From positions 1 through 21,912 of IMG/VR virus record IMGVR_UViG_3300001851_000089: 21,912 nt of DNA; one strand, given 5' to 3'. How positions within the stretch are numbered: the stretch's first letter is position 1; each line of letters begins with the position of its first letter. This DNA is from a virus. The translations under genes were made by a program, and so were the position numbers. Below the pieces are notes generated by a model. That model was not told the origin of the DNA and did not search any database. It saw only the letters and a list, made by a program, of their open reading frames with translations. Shown here one piece after another: positions 14,048-21,912 of the stretch.

Positions 14048-15631
14048 TCAAATTTGCCTAACATTAATCCAATCTCCAGGCACAGAAACTCCTATTGGGG
14101 TTATTCTTACCTGAACATTAGGATCATTTACTTTTATTTCAACTGGAATTTCAGCATCTGGTGGTTTACCAGAATCTCCCATTAAATATTTAGTTGGACT
14201 AGAAAGATATTGAGTTGGAGTATTTGCTACTTGATCAATATCTGGATATGGATAATTTACACTAGAATTTCCAAAATCAAATATTTCTTGAATATTCGGT
14301 GCTCTAGTTGTAACTGTAAAATATTTTCTAAGAGGTCCAACATCAACATACAAATTTTTTGTATTTGTCAATCCATTTGGGTCAGTATTAAAAGGTAATG
14401 TAGTAGTTCTTAAATATATAGTTTGTCCAGATGTTACATAAACTGTACTGCTCCAGTTTGAACTATTTAAAGAAACATCACATCCCGAACTAGCAGTTAC
14501 AGTTGTTGTCATATCAATACCAGATATAGGTCCAAAAGACCAAATAATAGTTCTATTTGGTTCTTGATTATTTTGTGAAGGAACAGTGTAATCATTTGGT
14601 ACATTATCATTATAAACAGAAACCGTTATAGATGATGTTGTTGAAGTCGTAGGTAATCCATAATTAGCTTCTATACCATAAGCAGTTAATGTATAAGTTC
14701 TAGTTGCTGGGGAATTTGATCCTACTAGTGATTGTGGCAAATTAGTTACATTATAAGAAGAATTTGTTATAAGTCCAGATCCTATTCCTTGATCAATTGA
14801 AACGGAAGATGAATTCGTTGTAGTCCAATATAAAGTGGTATTATATGCTGGAGTTCCTGCGCTTCCACTTGTTTGTGGATTAGGAGAAGCATAAAAAGAT
14901 GTTATTGATGGTGGTGGAGGAACATAAAGATCATATTCAACTGTGATATATGGTGTTCCACTATAATAATTTTGAGTATTTAAAGTGACTATATTACTGT
15001 TATAAGAACTTCCTCCTCCAACACCAGCATATTGTTGCTGAGCAGCATCGTATTGACTTGCATATGCTCCTCCTGGAGTTCCACCACCGCCGCCACCACC
15101 AGCATAAACGTTCAAAACACTGGCAAATGCATTTTGTCCATTTTGTAGTACTCCCACAGGAGGTGAAAATAATATAGCTGAATAACCATTAACACCACCA
15201 CCATACCCAATGTATCTAGTACCACTTGCTCCACCTCCTCCACCAGCAACTATAATTACAGAATTATTATACGTCACTCCACCAGATCCACCACCGCCAG
15301 CACCACCATAATTAGCCGTACCTTTATTTGTATTAGTCCAACCTTTACCACCGCTTGATATTCCAGAACCACCATTTCCACCAGTTGGATTTCCGCCATT
15401 AGATCCAACTGTTGGAACATATAGTCCTAAAGTTTTAGTTGTTGTATAATCATTACTGTTAAATGTAAATACACCAAAAGCACCATTTCCCCCATCTCTT
15501 CTCGTCCATCCGAGGTTTTGATAAGCATTAATAACGTCACCACCCTTAGCACCAGCAATGGTTATTTTAATATTAATAGAATTTTTTGGAAGCGTTATTG
15601 TGGTTGGTGAATAATAAGTTGTTGCTACCAT
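14048..15631 (-). CDS. Glycine-rich adhesin-like tail fibre protein (527 aa)
   Basis: The protein starts with a strand typical of glycine-rich domains (TTITLPKNSINIKITIAGAK). About 200 residues follow with many Gly runs (GGGGSGG, AGGGGGASG, AGGGGGGGTPGG). At about 245-340 there is an Ig-like domain with SITSFYASPNP and YWTTTNSSSVSIDQGIGSG, a common surface-protein form. A second beta sandwich runs at about 345-455, and the C-terminal unit VEIKVNDPNVQVRI is at about 500. The glycine-rich part resembles the sandwich of T-even gp38-type adhesins in style, though not detectably in order. It likely binds a host surface receptor. It is flanked by a 296-aa collar protein and two small genes. Confidence 0.75.
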   Translation of the reverse strand: MVATTYYSPTTITLPKNSINIKITIAGAKGGDVINAYQNLGWTRRDGGNGAFGVFTFNSNDYTTTKTLGLYVPTVGSNGGNPTGGNGGSGISSGGKGWTNTNKGTANYGGAGGGGSGGVTYNNSVIIVAGGGGGASGTRYIGYGGGVNGYSAILFSPPVGVLQNGQNAFASVLNVYAGGGGGGGTPGGAYASQYDAAQQQYAGVGGGSSYNSNIVTLNTQNYYSGTPYITVEYDLYVPPPPSITSFYASPNPQTSGSAGTPAYNTTLYWTTTNSSSVSIDQGIGSGLITNSSYNVTNLPQSLVGSNSPATRTYTLTAYGIEANYGLPTTSTTSSITVSVYNDNVPNDYTVPSQNNQEPNRTIIWSFGPISGIDMTTTVTASSGCDVSLNSSNWSSTVYVTSGQTIYLRTTTLPFNTDPNGLTNTKNLYVDVGPLRKYFTVTTRAPNIQEIFDFGNSSVNYPYPDIDQVANTPTQYLSSPTKYLMGDSGKPPDAEIPVEIKVNDPNVQVRITPIGVSVPGDWINVRQI

Positions 15632-15643
15632 TTTACATACTTA

Positions 15644-16534
15644 TTAAATTTTAATAAGATATTCTACCAAAACATAAGGCATTATAACGTTATCTAATTT
15701 TTTTATATTTTCTGTGGTAAGATTGATTGTTGTTTGTAATCCATCAGCTGATATAGTTTGATTATCATTATATTTAAAAGTAAATGTAGTATTTGCTTTT
15801 AATTGTGTTGATGTGGGAAGATTAACTTGATGATTATGAGTTGAATTATTCACAGACCCAGATGGCGCTGATATTTGTTGCATATTATTAGAACCTTCAT
15901 TTCTACCAATATTAGATCCACCACCAGTAGTTACATAAGTACTATCTTTCCATTTTCCTAGATATGTAAAAATTCCTACATCAGCAGCATGACCATGTGA
16001 TTGGAAATTATCTTCTGTTAAATAATCATTTGGAGAATATCCAGAATTATCAGATGAAAAAAATGGATTTCCAGAAAATTTTATATCTGTAGCACCAGAA
16101 AGAGTAAAACTTCCCGAATAAGTTACAGTAGGATTACTTCCCACTAGAGAAGTAATTTCAGTTTCAACTCCAACTTTTTGTACATTAGAATCTTGAGCTG
16201 TTGTTAAATTTAAATATTGTCCAGAAGCAGTAGAACACCTAATATATTTTGATCCTAAATCTGGCAATTGAATATAATCCGAACCTAAAGCACCCGTTCC
16301 TGATGTTACTTTAGCAAATCTACATGAAGTACCTATTCCTATAACTGAAGCTAAAATTGGAAACAAATCTGCTTTGTAAATAGATCCATCACATCTCAAA
16401 TATCCAGCTGGTACATAAGTTCTCCATGTTCCTTGATCTGGTAAATTTGTGGAAGGAAGTTGTCTCATAAAAGGAATTATAGTTCCAGTAGTTCCTCCAA
16501 ATTTTGCTTTTTCTATTGAATAATACTTTGCCAT
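15644..16534 (-). CDS. Tail collar domain fibre protein (296 aa)
   Basis: The N-terminal 100 residues match the phage tail collar fold: GTIIPFMRQLP, then AGYLRCDGSIYKADLFPILA and a YIQLPDLGSKYIR segment (compare the FRLPD of the giant fibre). The rest is beta-rich and carries two HxH motifs, HGH at about 179 and HNH at about 232, which in T4 short and long tail fibres hold metal ions along the trimer axis. The C-terminus, MPYVLVEYLIKI, resembles the other collar proteins here. It should form a trimeric receptor-binding fibre or fibre tip. The start ATG at 16534 follows the previous stop by one base. Confidence 0.85.
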   Translation of the reverse strand: MAKYYSIEKAKFGGTTGTIIPFMRQLPSTNLPDQGTWRTYVPAGYLRCDGSIYKADLFPILASVIGIGTSCRFAKVTSGTGALGSDYIQLPDLGSKYIRCSTASGQYLNLTTAQDSNVQKVGVETEITSLVGSNPTVTYSGSFTLSGATDIKFSGNPFFSSDNSGYSPNDYLTEDNFQSHGHAADVGIFTYLGKWKDSTYVTTGGGSNIGRNEGSNNMQQISAPSGSVNNSTHNHQVNLPTSTQLKANTTFTFKYNDNQTISADGLQTTINLTTENIKKLDNVIMPYVLVEYLIKI

Positions 16535-16535
16535 T

Positions 16536-18182
16536 TTAGTATGCCCTTATTAAATTAATTATAGCTAAAGATGCTGTTGGTATAGTAAAAGTAATTTGAA
16601 ATGCCGATGGAACATTATCTGGTGTGATATTTGGAATTACACTACCAGTAATTGAATCTGGAAGAAAAAGACTACCATTATCATATGTAATATTGATATT
16701 TCCTTGGTGATCATGTGGTGATATAACATCCAAATTTGCTAAATTATTTCTTGTAGTGTTAGTAAAACTAGTAGCAGCATTATTAAACATTACTTGAGTT
16801 GGTGCTACTGTATTATCACTTCCTAATCCAGCTGGCGTACCATCATCATAATTAATTTCATAATTTAATGATGCATTATCAGAAAATGGTATATAGGTAT
16901 TTGCTCTAATTTTTCCATCAAGACGTAATTGTTCTAAAGCGTTTGCCGTTCCGCCAACTACAGCACTAACATTTGCATTTGCATCTCTAAGTTTTTTAGC
17001 ACTAGTAAACCAATTTTTACCTACGCCATGAGCGCCAGCAGATGTATTTAATGGACTATGACTTTTTGCTGGTAAAGTACCAGATATTGATGCCAAAGCA
17101 TATCTACCAACACCAGCAGTAAATGGAGAACTAATTGTAATAGTACCATTTGTTTGAGAAGTTCCCCAAACATTATATCCTTGTGTTTTATCACCTTGAC
17201 CACATCCAGTGGTGTATCTCTCACAAAAGATACCTCTAATAGGATAGTTACAATAAATGTTTTCCCCTACTGTTATTTGAGGATTTTCAAAAACACTAAC
17301 GCCAGTTCCTGGTTGGTCAGATACATCATTTTTATTAATTGTTTGATATACGCCTGGATGAAAATGTTGTGGAAAATGTTGTCTTCCAAGTTTTCTTGGT
17401 ACAATATAAATTGGAGTTATATCAAATCCTGGAGTGAATTTTAATTTACCTCCATCAGAATTTTTAATAGTGCCTTGGAAAAATCCATTACCTGTATTTG
17501 TAATAGTAATTGTGATATTATTGGCACTAGAAACACCTCCAATTAAATTATAAGGAATTGATAAAGTTTTTCCAATAACATACCCAGAACCTTTTTGTTT
17601 TAAAATTACAGTATATGTCTGATTGGTATTTTTTATAACATTAAAAGTTGCTCCAGTTCCTGTAGCAGTTATATTGGTTGCTGCTACATTAGAATAAAGT
17701 GTTGTAGTAGTTGCTGTAGGTGCTGTTCCAGTAAAAGTAAAAGCAGTAATTGTACCATCTGGATCTGGAGTATAACTAAGGTTTAAATCAGTTCTAGCAT
17801 AAAAAGTTTGAGGTGGACCCAAATCTCCTTCAGTGCCAATATATGAAGAAACAACAGCAGCAGCATCTGGTGTATCAACATTAATTGTTGGTTGTGATAA
17901 TGTACTACTACTAAAATAAGAAGCTGATATATCAGATAATGCTTTTTGATTTATAGAAGGCAATTTAAAAGTTCCAGTATAATTTGGAAATGTACCTCCA
18001 AATCCTTGACCTCCATAAGTATCTCTTAATATTTTTGCTAACAAAGGATAATCTGAAGCATTTAATTCTACTCCATTACATAAAAGCCACCCCTTAGGTA
18101 TTTTAGTCAAAGATCCTACCCATGGAACTATAGATCCAATGGGTTGAGCTTCAGCAGTACGTACTATGTTGTAACTTGTCAT
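16536..18182 (-). CDS. Tail collar domain fibre protein (548 aa)
   Basis: A complete collar domain occupies about residues 13-85: PIGSIVPWVGSL, KGWLLCNGVELNASDYPLL and FKLPSINQ. A beta-rich middle contains a KGSGYVIGKTLSI segment, a repeat type also seen in the 1951-aa fibre. Two HxH motifs follow (HFH at about 272 and HDH at about 489), and the C-terminus is ASLAIINLIRAY. The protein probably forms a trimeric fibre with a metal-stabilised tip. It starts one base after the stop of the upstream structural gene (TAACATG), so the two are likely co-expressed. It differs enough from the 296-aa and 1951-aa collar proteins to have a separate attachment or receptor role. Confidence 0.85.
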   Translation of the reverse strand: MTSYNIVRTAEAQPIGSIVPWVGSLTKIPKGWLLCNGVELNASDYPLLAKILRDTYGGQGFGGTFPNYTGTFKLPSINQKALSDISASYFSSSTLSQPTINVDTPDAAAVVSSYIGTEGDLGPPQTFYARTDLNLSYTPDPDGTITAFTFTGTAPTATTTTLYSNVAATNITATGTGATFNVIKNTNQTYTVILKQKGSGYVIGKTLSIPYNLIGGVSSANNITITITNTGNGFFQGTIKNSDGGKLKFTPGFDITPIYIVPRKLGRQHFPQHFHPGVYQTINKNDVSDQPGTGVSVFENPQITVGENIYCNYPIRGIFCERYTTGCGQGDKTQGYNVWGTSQTNGTITISSPFTAGVGRYALASISGTLPAKSHSPLNTSAGAHGVGKNWFTSAKKLRDANANVSAVVGGTANALEQLRLDGKIRANTYIPFSDNASLNYEINYDDGTPAGLGSDNTVAPTQVMFNNAATSFTNTTRNNLANLDVISPHDHQGNINITYDNGSLFLPDSITGSVIPNITPDNVPSAFQITFTIPTASLAIINLIRAY

Positions 18183-18183
18183 G

Positions 18184-21100
18184 TTAGATTTCCATTAACC
18201 ACCAACCTTGTTGTGTTGTTGGAGCTCCAGTGCTAGTACCATCATAATTAGTAGCTCCAATGAAAATTAGACCCAAAGCAGCATTAGGAGTTTGTACAAT
18301 CAATTCTCCACCATTATAAGATGTTCCTGGATCTGGAGTTCCACCAGCATTAGTACCATCTCCTTGAATTTTTATTCCAGTAGGTGCTCTAAATTTAAGT
18401 GAAACGTTATATGTTAATAATCCACCAACATCAACAACACGAATTGTATCACCAGTTGTTGGAGTTAAAGGTAACTTAATTACAAGATTAGCGGATGGAG
18501 CAACAAAATAATTTACGTTTGATTGAGCATCAACAGTTTCTACACCACCACCAGCATAAACCCATTTTCTAGCTCCAGTTGGAGTAAAGAATCCAGTTTG
18601 TCCAGCATAATCAATAGATCCACTATTGTTAATTTTGAAAATACTAGTTTCAGTACCATTTACAATTTTACTAACTGTCAAATCACCACCAGTTACTCTT
18701 AAATCTCCAGAAAGAAGATTTTCTCCCAATCCACTGGTAGTTATTACACCACTGATTGTAAGATTACCTGTAGTATTTTGTAGTGTTAGTCTATTCGTAG
18801 TTCCATCACTAGCAGTAATTGTCAAATTACCACCTTTCAATAAAGTATTACCAGTGGATCCAGTAACAACAAATTTATCGTATAGACTTCCGCCTACGTT
18901 TAGGTTTCCATAAATTGATGTATTTCCATTGGCACTGTCAACAATAAATGTATTAGTGCCATTTCCATCAGTAACAACTAATTTATCTGTATTTGCTGTA
19001 GTAGATCCAGAAAGAGTTAATGTTTGATATACTGTTGCTGTTCCAAAAATATTTGTATTGCCATTAGTAGAATCAATAGTAAATACTTCTGTAGCTGGAT
19101 TTCCACCATCATTTACAACAAATCTTTGTACTGTAGTTAATGAGACAGCATTTACATACGTGAGTTCTCCAAGATATCCTTCTGAAGTAGAAGATAATCT
19201 AAAGAGATCGCCAACAGCAACAGTTCCACTAAATGTTCCAGCAGAAAGAGTTTGTAGTGTACCAGAAGATGGAGCGTTTAAAGTAGATGTTAAGTAACTT
19301 ACAGTCTTAGAGAAGTTGTATCTCACTAAAACAGCATTATCTGGGTGATCTTGTCTTAAATATTTGTATCCACTTGGAGCTGAATTATCAACTACCATTC
19401 CACCAGATGAATTTAATTGGTTTCTTGCTCTCTTAACTGTTAATCTTAAAGAAGGTGGGGTTGTAATATTGTTGATGTTTGTAATTTCAACAATTTGTAC
19501 TAATTCACTATATTGCTCTCCGACTGGAGATACAGTAGTATTTTGACCTGTTACTTGTACGGATCTATCAATTAACAGATAAGCACCAACTTCATATTCC
19601 AATGAAGATGCCACTTCTCCAATAGGTAAGTAATAAGTTTCTGGATCACTAGGAGAAACTCTCCATGTTGTATTACCATAAACAGCTGCTCCTTCAGTAT
19701 CTAAAGTTTTGTTAATTGTCTGTCTCTTAAACAAATCAATATTAAAGTTTGTTGTATTGTTTCCAGCAGTGTGTGATTGAGTAGCAACGCCAAAAGAACC
19801 TCTTCTTACCTGGAATAAACCAGAATTTAATCCACCAGCTAAAGTAGTATCACCATTAAATGATGAATTAGCAAGGACTGTTAATGAGTTTTGTACTGTA
19901 GTAGTTCCACCTAAAGCACCAATGTTTATTGAAGAAGCAGCAGTAGCTAAATTAACTTTTGATGTTGTAATTGTTAAGAAGTCTACTTGCTGAGCATTTG
20001 ATTGTAATCTAGCTATTCCAGTACCAGATAATAATCCTTTACCGAACGAAAGATCTCCATCAAAATAAGCGTAACGGTTATAAACTTTCAATACACTACC
20101 GTTAACCAAACTATCACTATTTTTGGAATATGCTCCACCAATTTTAACAACACTTGTACTATTTGTATTAGTGTTATTGGAAGTTCCAAGTGAAATTACG
20201 GAACTAACTGTACCCGAATGTATATTTAAAACTCCAGTAGTGCTAAAAGCACCAATATTTACTGTTGATGTAGGAGCAATATTACCAATATTAATTACTT
20301 GATTTCCTGTCGATGCGCTTCCGATATTTAAATTATTAACATTGTCAAAAGCATTAATATCAGTTGGAGTAGTTAAGAAATTAAAGAATGAAGATGAAGT
20401 TGATAAAGATCCACCATTAACATCAAGATTTGCTTGTACTTTAAAATCACCCGTAATTCTTCCATTTCCAACAACAACTAAAGTTCTGTCTAGATCAGTA
20501 TTAGCAGTTCCATTATTTGTAGTATTAATACCAACTCTACCACTATTTGTGGTCATTACTCTTAATGTAGCAGCAGCATCTGGAACAGAACTATCGCCAC
20601 CAACTAAGAAAGCATTATTTACAGCATTAAATGTTCTATTAGCAAGTAATGGATTGGCAACAAAATTGCCATTTGCTAGAGTTTTGCCACTAATAAATGC
20701 TGTTCCTACGAGATCTAAATTAGCTCTTGGTTGAACGGCAGTAGAAACGAAACCATTAATTTGATCACCATTAGTACCATGCTGTGCTCTGGCAAGAGTA
20801 TTAATTCCTAATCTAAAGTCTCCATAATTATCTGTGTTTGTTCTTAAAGCTTCTCCACCAATTGGAGCAACTTCTTTCCAAGAATTTCTTGAAATTTCAA
20901 TTGTTGCTCCAGTAATTAATGTAGGATCATTAGGACTTGTTGAAATTACAAATGGAGTAGAAACAATAAAAGTAGTAGCAGTTTTAGATGTTACTGTTCT
21001 AATTCCATTAACATTAGTGAATCTACCAGTTAATCCACTAATTCTTAAAGTAGATCCAACAACAATATTAACGGCAGAATCAGATGTATTAACTCCTGCT

Positions 21101-21912
21101 TTAAGATTAAATTGAACTGAAGTATTTCCTAAAGCAGTAGATGTAAATACACTTGATGTTATATCAGCATAGTAGTTTGTATAAATCCATCCAAGTGATC
21201 CCGTAGAACCTACTTCTTTACCTTTTAATAGAACATCTCCTGGTTTTGGTGATGCTAATCCAAACTGAACAGCAAGACCTAAAGAACTATTCTCTTGATT
21301 AGGTGTTTGATTAGATGGAGTGTATCCGTTTGTTTGATCAGCATGTGTTCTAATACTATAATCTTGTCCACTTAATAATGTATTTCCTCTTGGATTCAAG
21401 TTATAAACTCCAGCCCATAGTTGATTCTTATGAGCTACAATGTTACCACTTGAAGGAATCGTGCTCAAATCAAACGATTGACTATCTAATGATAAATCTT
21501 CACCAGCAGTAGAAGATACGTTAGATACTACAGTTAAAGCATTTGATTCAGATGCTTCTACATTAATTGTAACAGGATTGTTGAAGTTAGCGTTTCCATC
21601 AACTGTGATATCTTTTTCAAATACTACAGGCAATTCAAATGTAGTTACTAGTCCACCAATATCACCAGTTTCATCAGCAGCAGTTGTCAATACTGCTTGC
21701 TCTAAGAACGTTTCTTGACCTGTAATAGCGTTGATCTTACGATTACCAATATAAAGGTCACCGTTGGAGTTTAATCCAGTATAGAATACAATACCACCGT
21801 TTTCTTTCTTAGATTGAGCATAGAAGTCTTGAATATCTGAAAGAACAACTTCTTGACGTAGTGGGAAACCAGTTGAGTAGTTACCAGGACCGAAACCTAG
21901 ATATTCAAACGT
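18184..21912 (-). CDS. Large fibre-like virion structural protein, N-terminus beyond window
   Basis: The frame is open to the right edge. An in-frame TTG at 21690 could be mistaken for a start, but the 74 codons upstream are fully coding-like (YLGFGPGNYSTGFPLRQEVV, DLYIGNRKINAITGQETFL), so the gene is 5'-incomplete with 1242 residues visible. The body is a low-complexity beta-rich fibre with repeats such as FTIDSTNGNTNIFG, FIVDSANGNTSIYG and STGNTLLKGGNL, typical of trimeric phage shafts. The C-terminal domain (TGDTIRVVDVGG, ending GWWLMEI) looks like a globular end domain. No signal peptide, catalytic site or HxH motif is seen. A role as a long fibre or baseplate-linked shaft is inferred. 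Confidence 0.82.
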   Translation of the reverse strand, partial: TFEYLGFGPGNYSTGFPLRQEVVLSDIQDFYAQSKKENGGIVFYTGLNSNGDLYIGNRKINAITGQETFLEQAVLTTAADETGDIGGLVTTFELPVVFEKDITVDGNANFNNPVTINVEASESNALTVVSNVSSTAGEDLSLDSQSFDLSTIPSSGNIVAHKNQLWAGVYNLNPRGNTLLSGQDYSIRTHADQTNGYTPSNQTPNQENSSLGLAVQFGLASPKPGDVLLKGKEVGSTGSLGWIYTNYYADITSSVFTSTALGNTSVQFNLKAGVNTSDSAVNIVVGSTLRISGLTGRFTNVNGIRTVTSKTATTFIVSTPFVISTSPNDPTLITGATIEISRNSWKEVAPIGGEALRTNTDNYGDFRLGINTLARAQHGTNGDQINGFVSTAVQPRANLDLVGTAFISGKTLANGNFVANPLLANRTFNAVNNAFLVGGDSSVPDAAATLRVMTTNSGRVGINTTNNGTANTDLDRTLVVVGNGRITGDFKVQANLDVNGGSLSTSSSFFNFLTTPTDINAFDNVNNLNIGSASTGNQVINIGNIAPTSTVNIGAFSTTGVLNIHSGTVSSVISLGTSNNTNTNSTSVVKIGGAYSKNSDSLVNGSVLKVYNRYAYFDGDLSFGKGLLSGTGIARLQSNAQQVDFLTITTSKVNLATAASSINIGALGGTTTVQNSLTVLANSSFNGDTTLAGGLNSGLFQVRRGSFGVATQSHTAGNNTTNFNIDLFKRQTINKTLDTEGAAVYGNTTWRVSPSDPETYYLPIGEVASSLEYEVGAYLLIDRSVQVTGQNTTVSPVGEQYSELVQIVEITNINNITTPPSLRLTVKRARNQLNSSGGMVVDNSAPSGYKYLRQDHPDNAVLVRYNFSKTVSYLTSTLNAPSSGTLQTLSAGTFSGTVAVGDLFRLSSTSEGYLGELTYVNAVSLTTVQRFVVNDGGNPATEVFTIDSTNGNTNIFGTATVYQTLTLSGSTTANTDKLVVTDGNGTNTFIVDSANGNTSIYGNLNVGGSLYDKFVVTGSTGNTLLKGGNLTITASDGTTNRLTLQNTTGNLTISGVITTSGLGENLLSGDLRVTGGDLTVSKIVNGTETSIFKINNSGSIDYAGQTGFFTPTGARKWVYAGGGVETVDAQSNVNYFVAPSANLVIKLPLTPTTGDTIRVVDVGGLLTYNVSLKFRAPTGIKIQGDGTNAGGTPDPGTSYNGGELIVQTPNAALGLIFIGATNYDGTSTGAPTTQQGWWLMEI

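Noticed and set aside
18626-21115. Plus-strand open frames opposite the large structural protein
   Set aside because: They are Val/Leu/Pro/Ser-rich mirror images of Thr/Asn/Gly/Ser-rich fibre codons, as expected from antisense reading of low-complexity sequence.

Overview
The window looks like part of the genome of a marine T4-like myovirus, most likely a cyanophage (Kyanoviridae-type). Every credible gene lies on the minus strand, so transcription runs from high to low coordinates. Genes are packed with 1-30 base overlaps, many of them ATGA stop/start junctions. Giant beta-rich fibre proteins sit beside a run of tiny early-type proteins. The host assignment is inferred from gene content and from general resemblance of several small proteins to cyanomyovirus hypothetical proteins; no host gene or tRNA is present to confirm it.

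Right part (21912 to about 6315): a virion and host-recognition module. In transcription order it holds a very long fibre-like structural protein that continues past the right edge, two tail-collar proteins (548 and 296 aa), a glycine-rich adhesin-like protein (527 aa), two small unknown proteins (102 and 62 aa), a 1951-aa mosaic fibre (Ig-like repeats, glycine-rich sandwich, collar domain, metal-binding-type tip), a 314-aa protein with a tail-assembly-chaperone signature, and a 128-aa unknown. It ends in a strong intrinsic terminator at 6283-6307. The three collar proteins each carry two HxH motifs and related C-termini, so they probably form alternative or cooperating trimeric receptor-binding tips.

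Boundary (6249-6314): the terminator hairpin overlaps a near-consensus sigma70-type promoter (TTGACA, 17-base spacer, CATAAT) firing in the same direction. Late fibre transcription appears to end where a host-sigma-dependent early operon begins.

Middle (6248 to 3165): a coupled three-gene cassette of an SF2 DEAH helicase, an HNH nuclease and a Dam/D12-class adenine methyltransferase. Its base composition is visibly less AT-rich than that of the fibre genes. Helicase, nuclease and methylase in one translationally coupled unit recalls a restriction-modification or anti-competitor device, but could equally be a phage DNA-processing module.

Left part (3162 to 1): about fifteen small genes, several encoding single-pass membrane proteins. 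Three genes have no long reading frame but are clear from coupled starts and composition (1736-1882, 210-320, 86-226), and one more runs off the left edge (1-89). Two reading frames around 2102-2428 overlap heavily. These are probably early host-takeover genes of unknown function.
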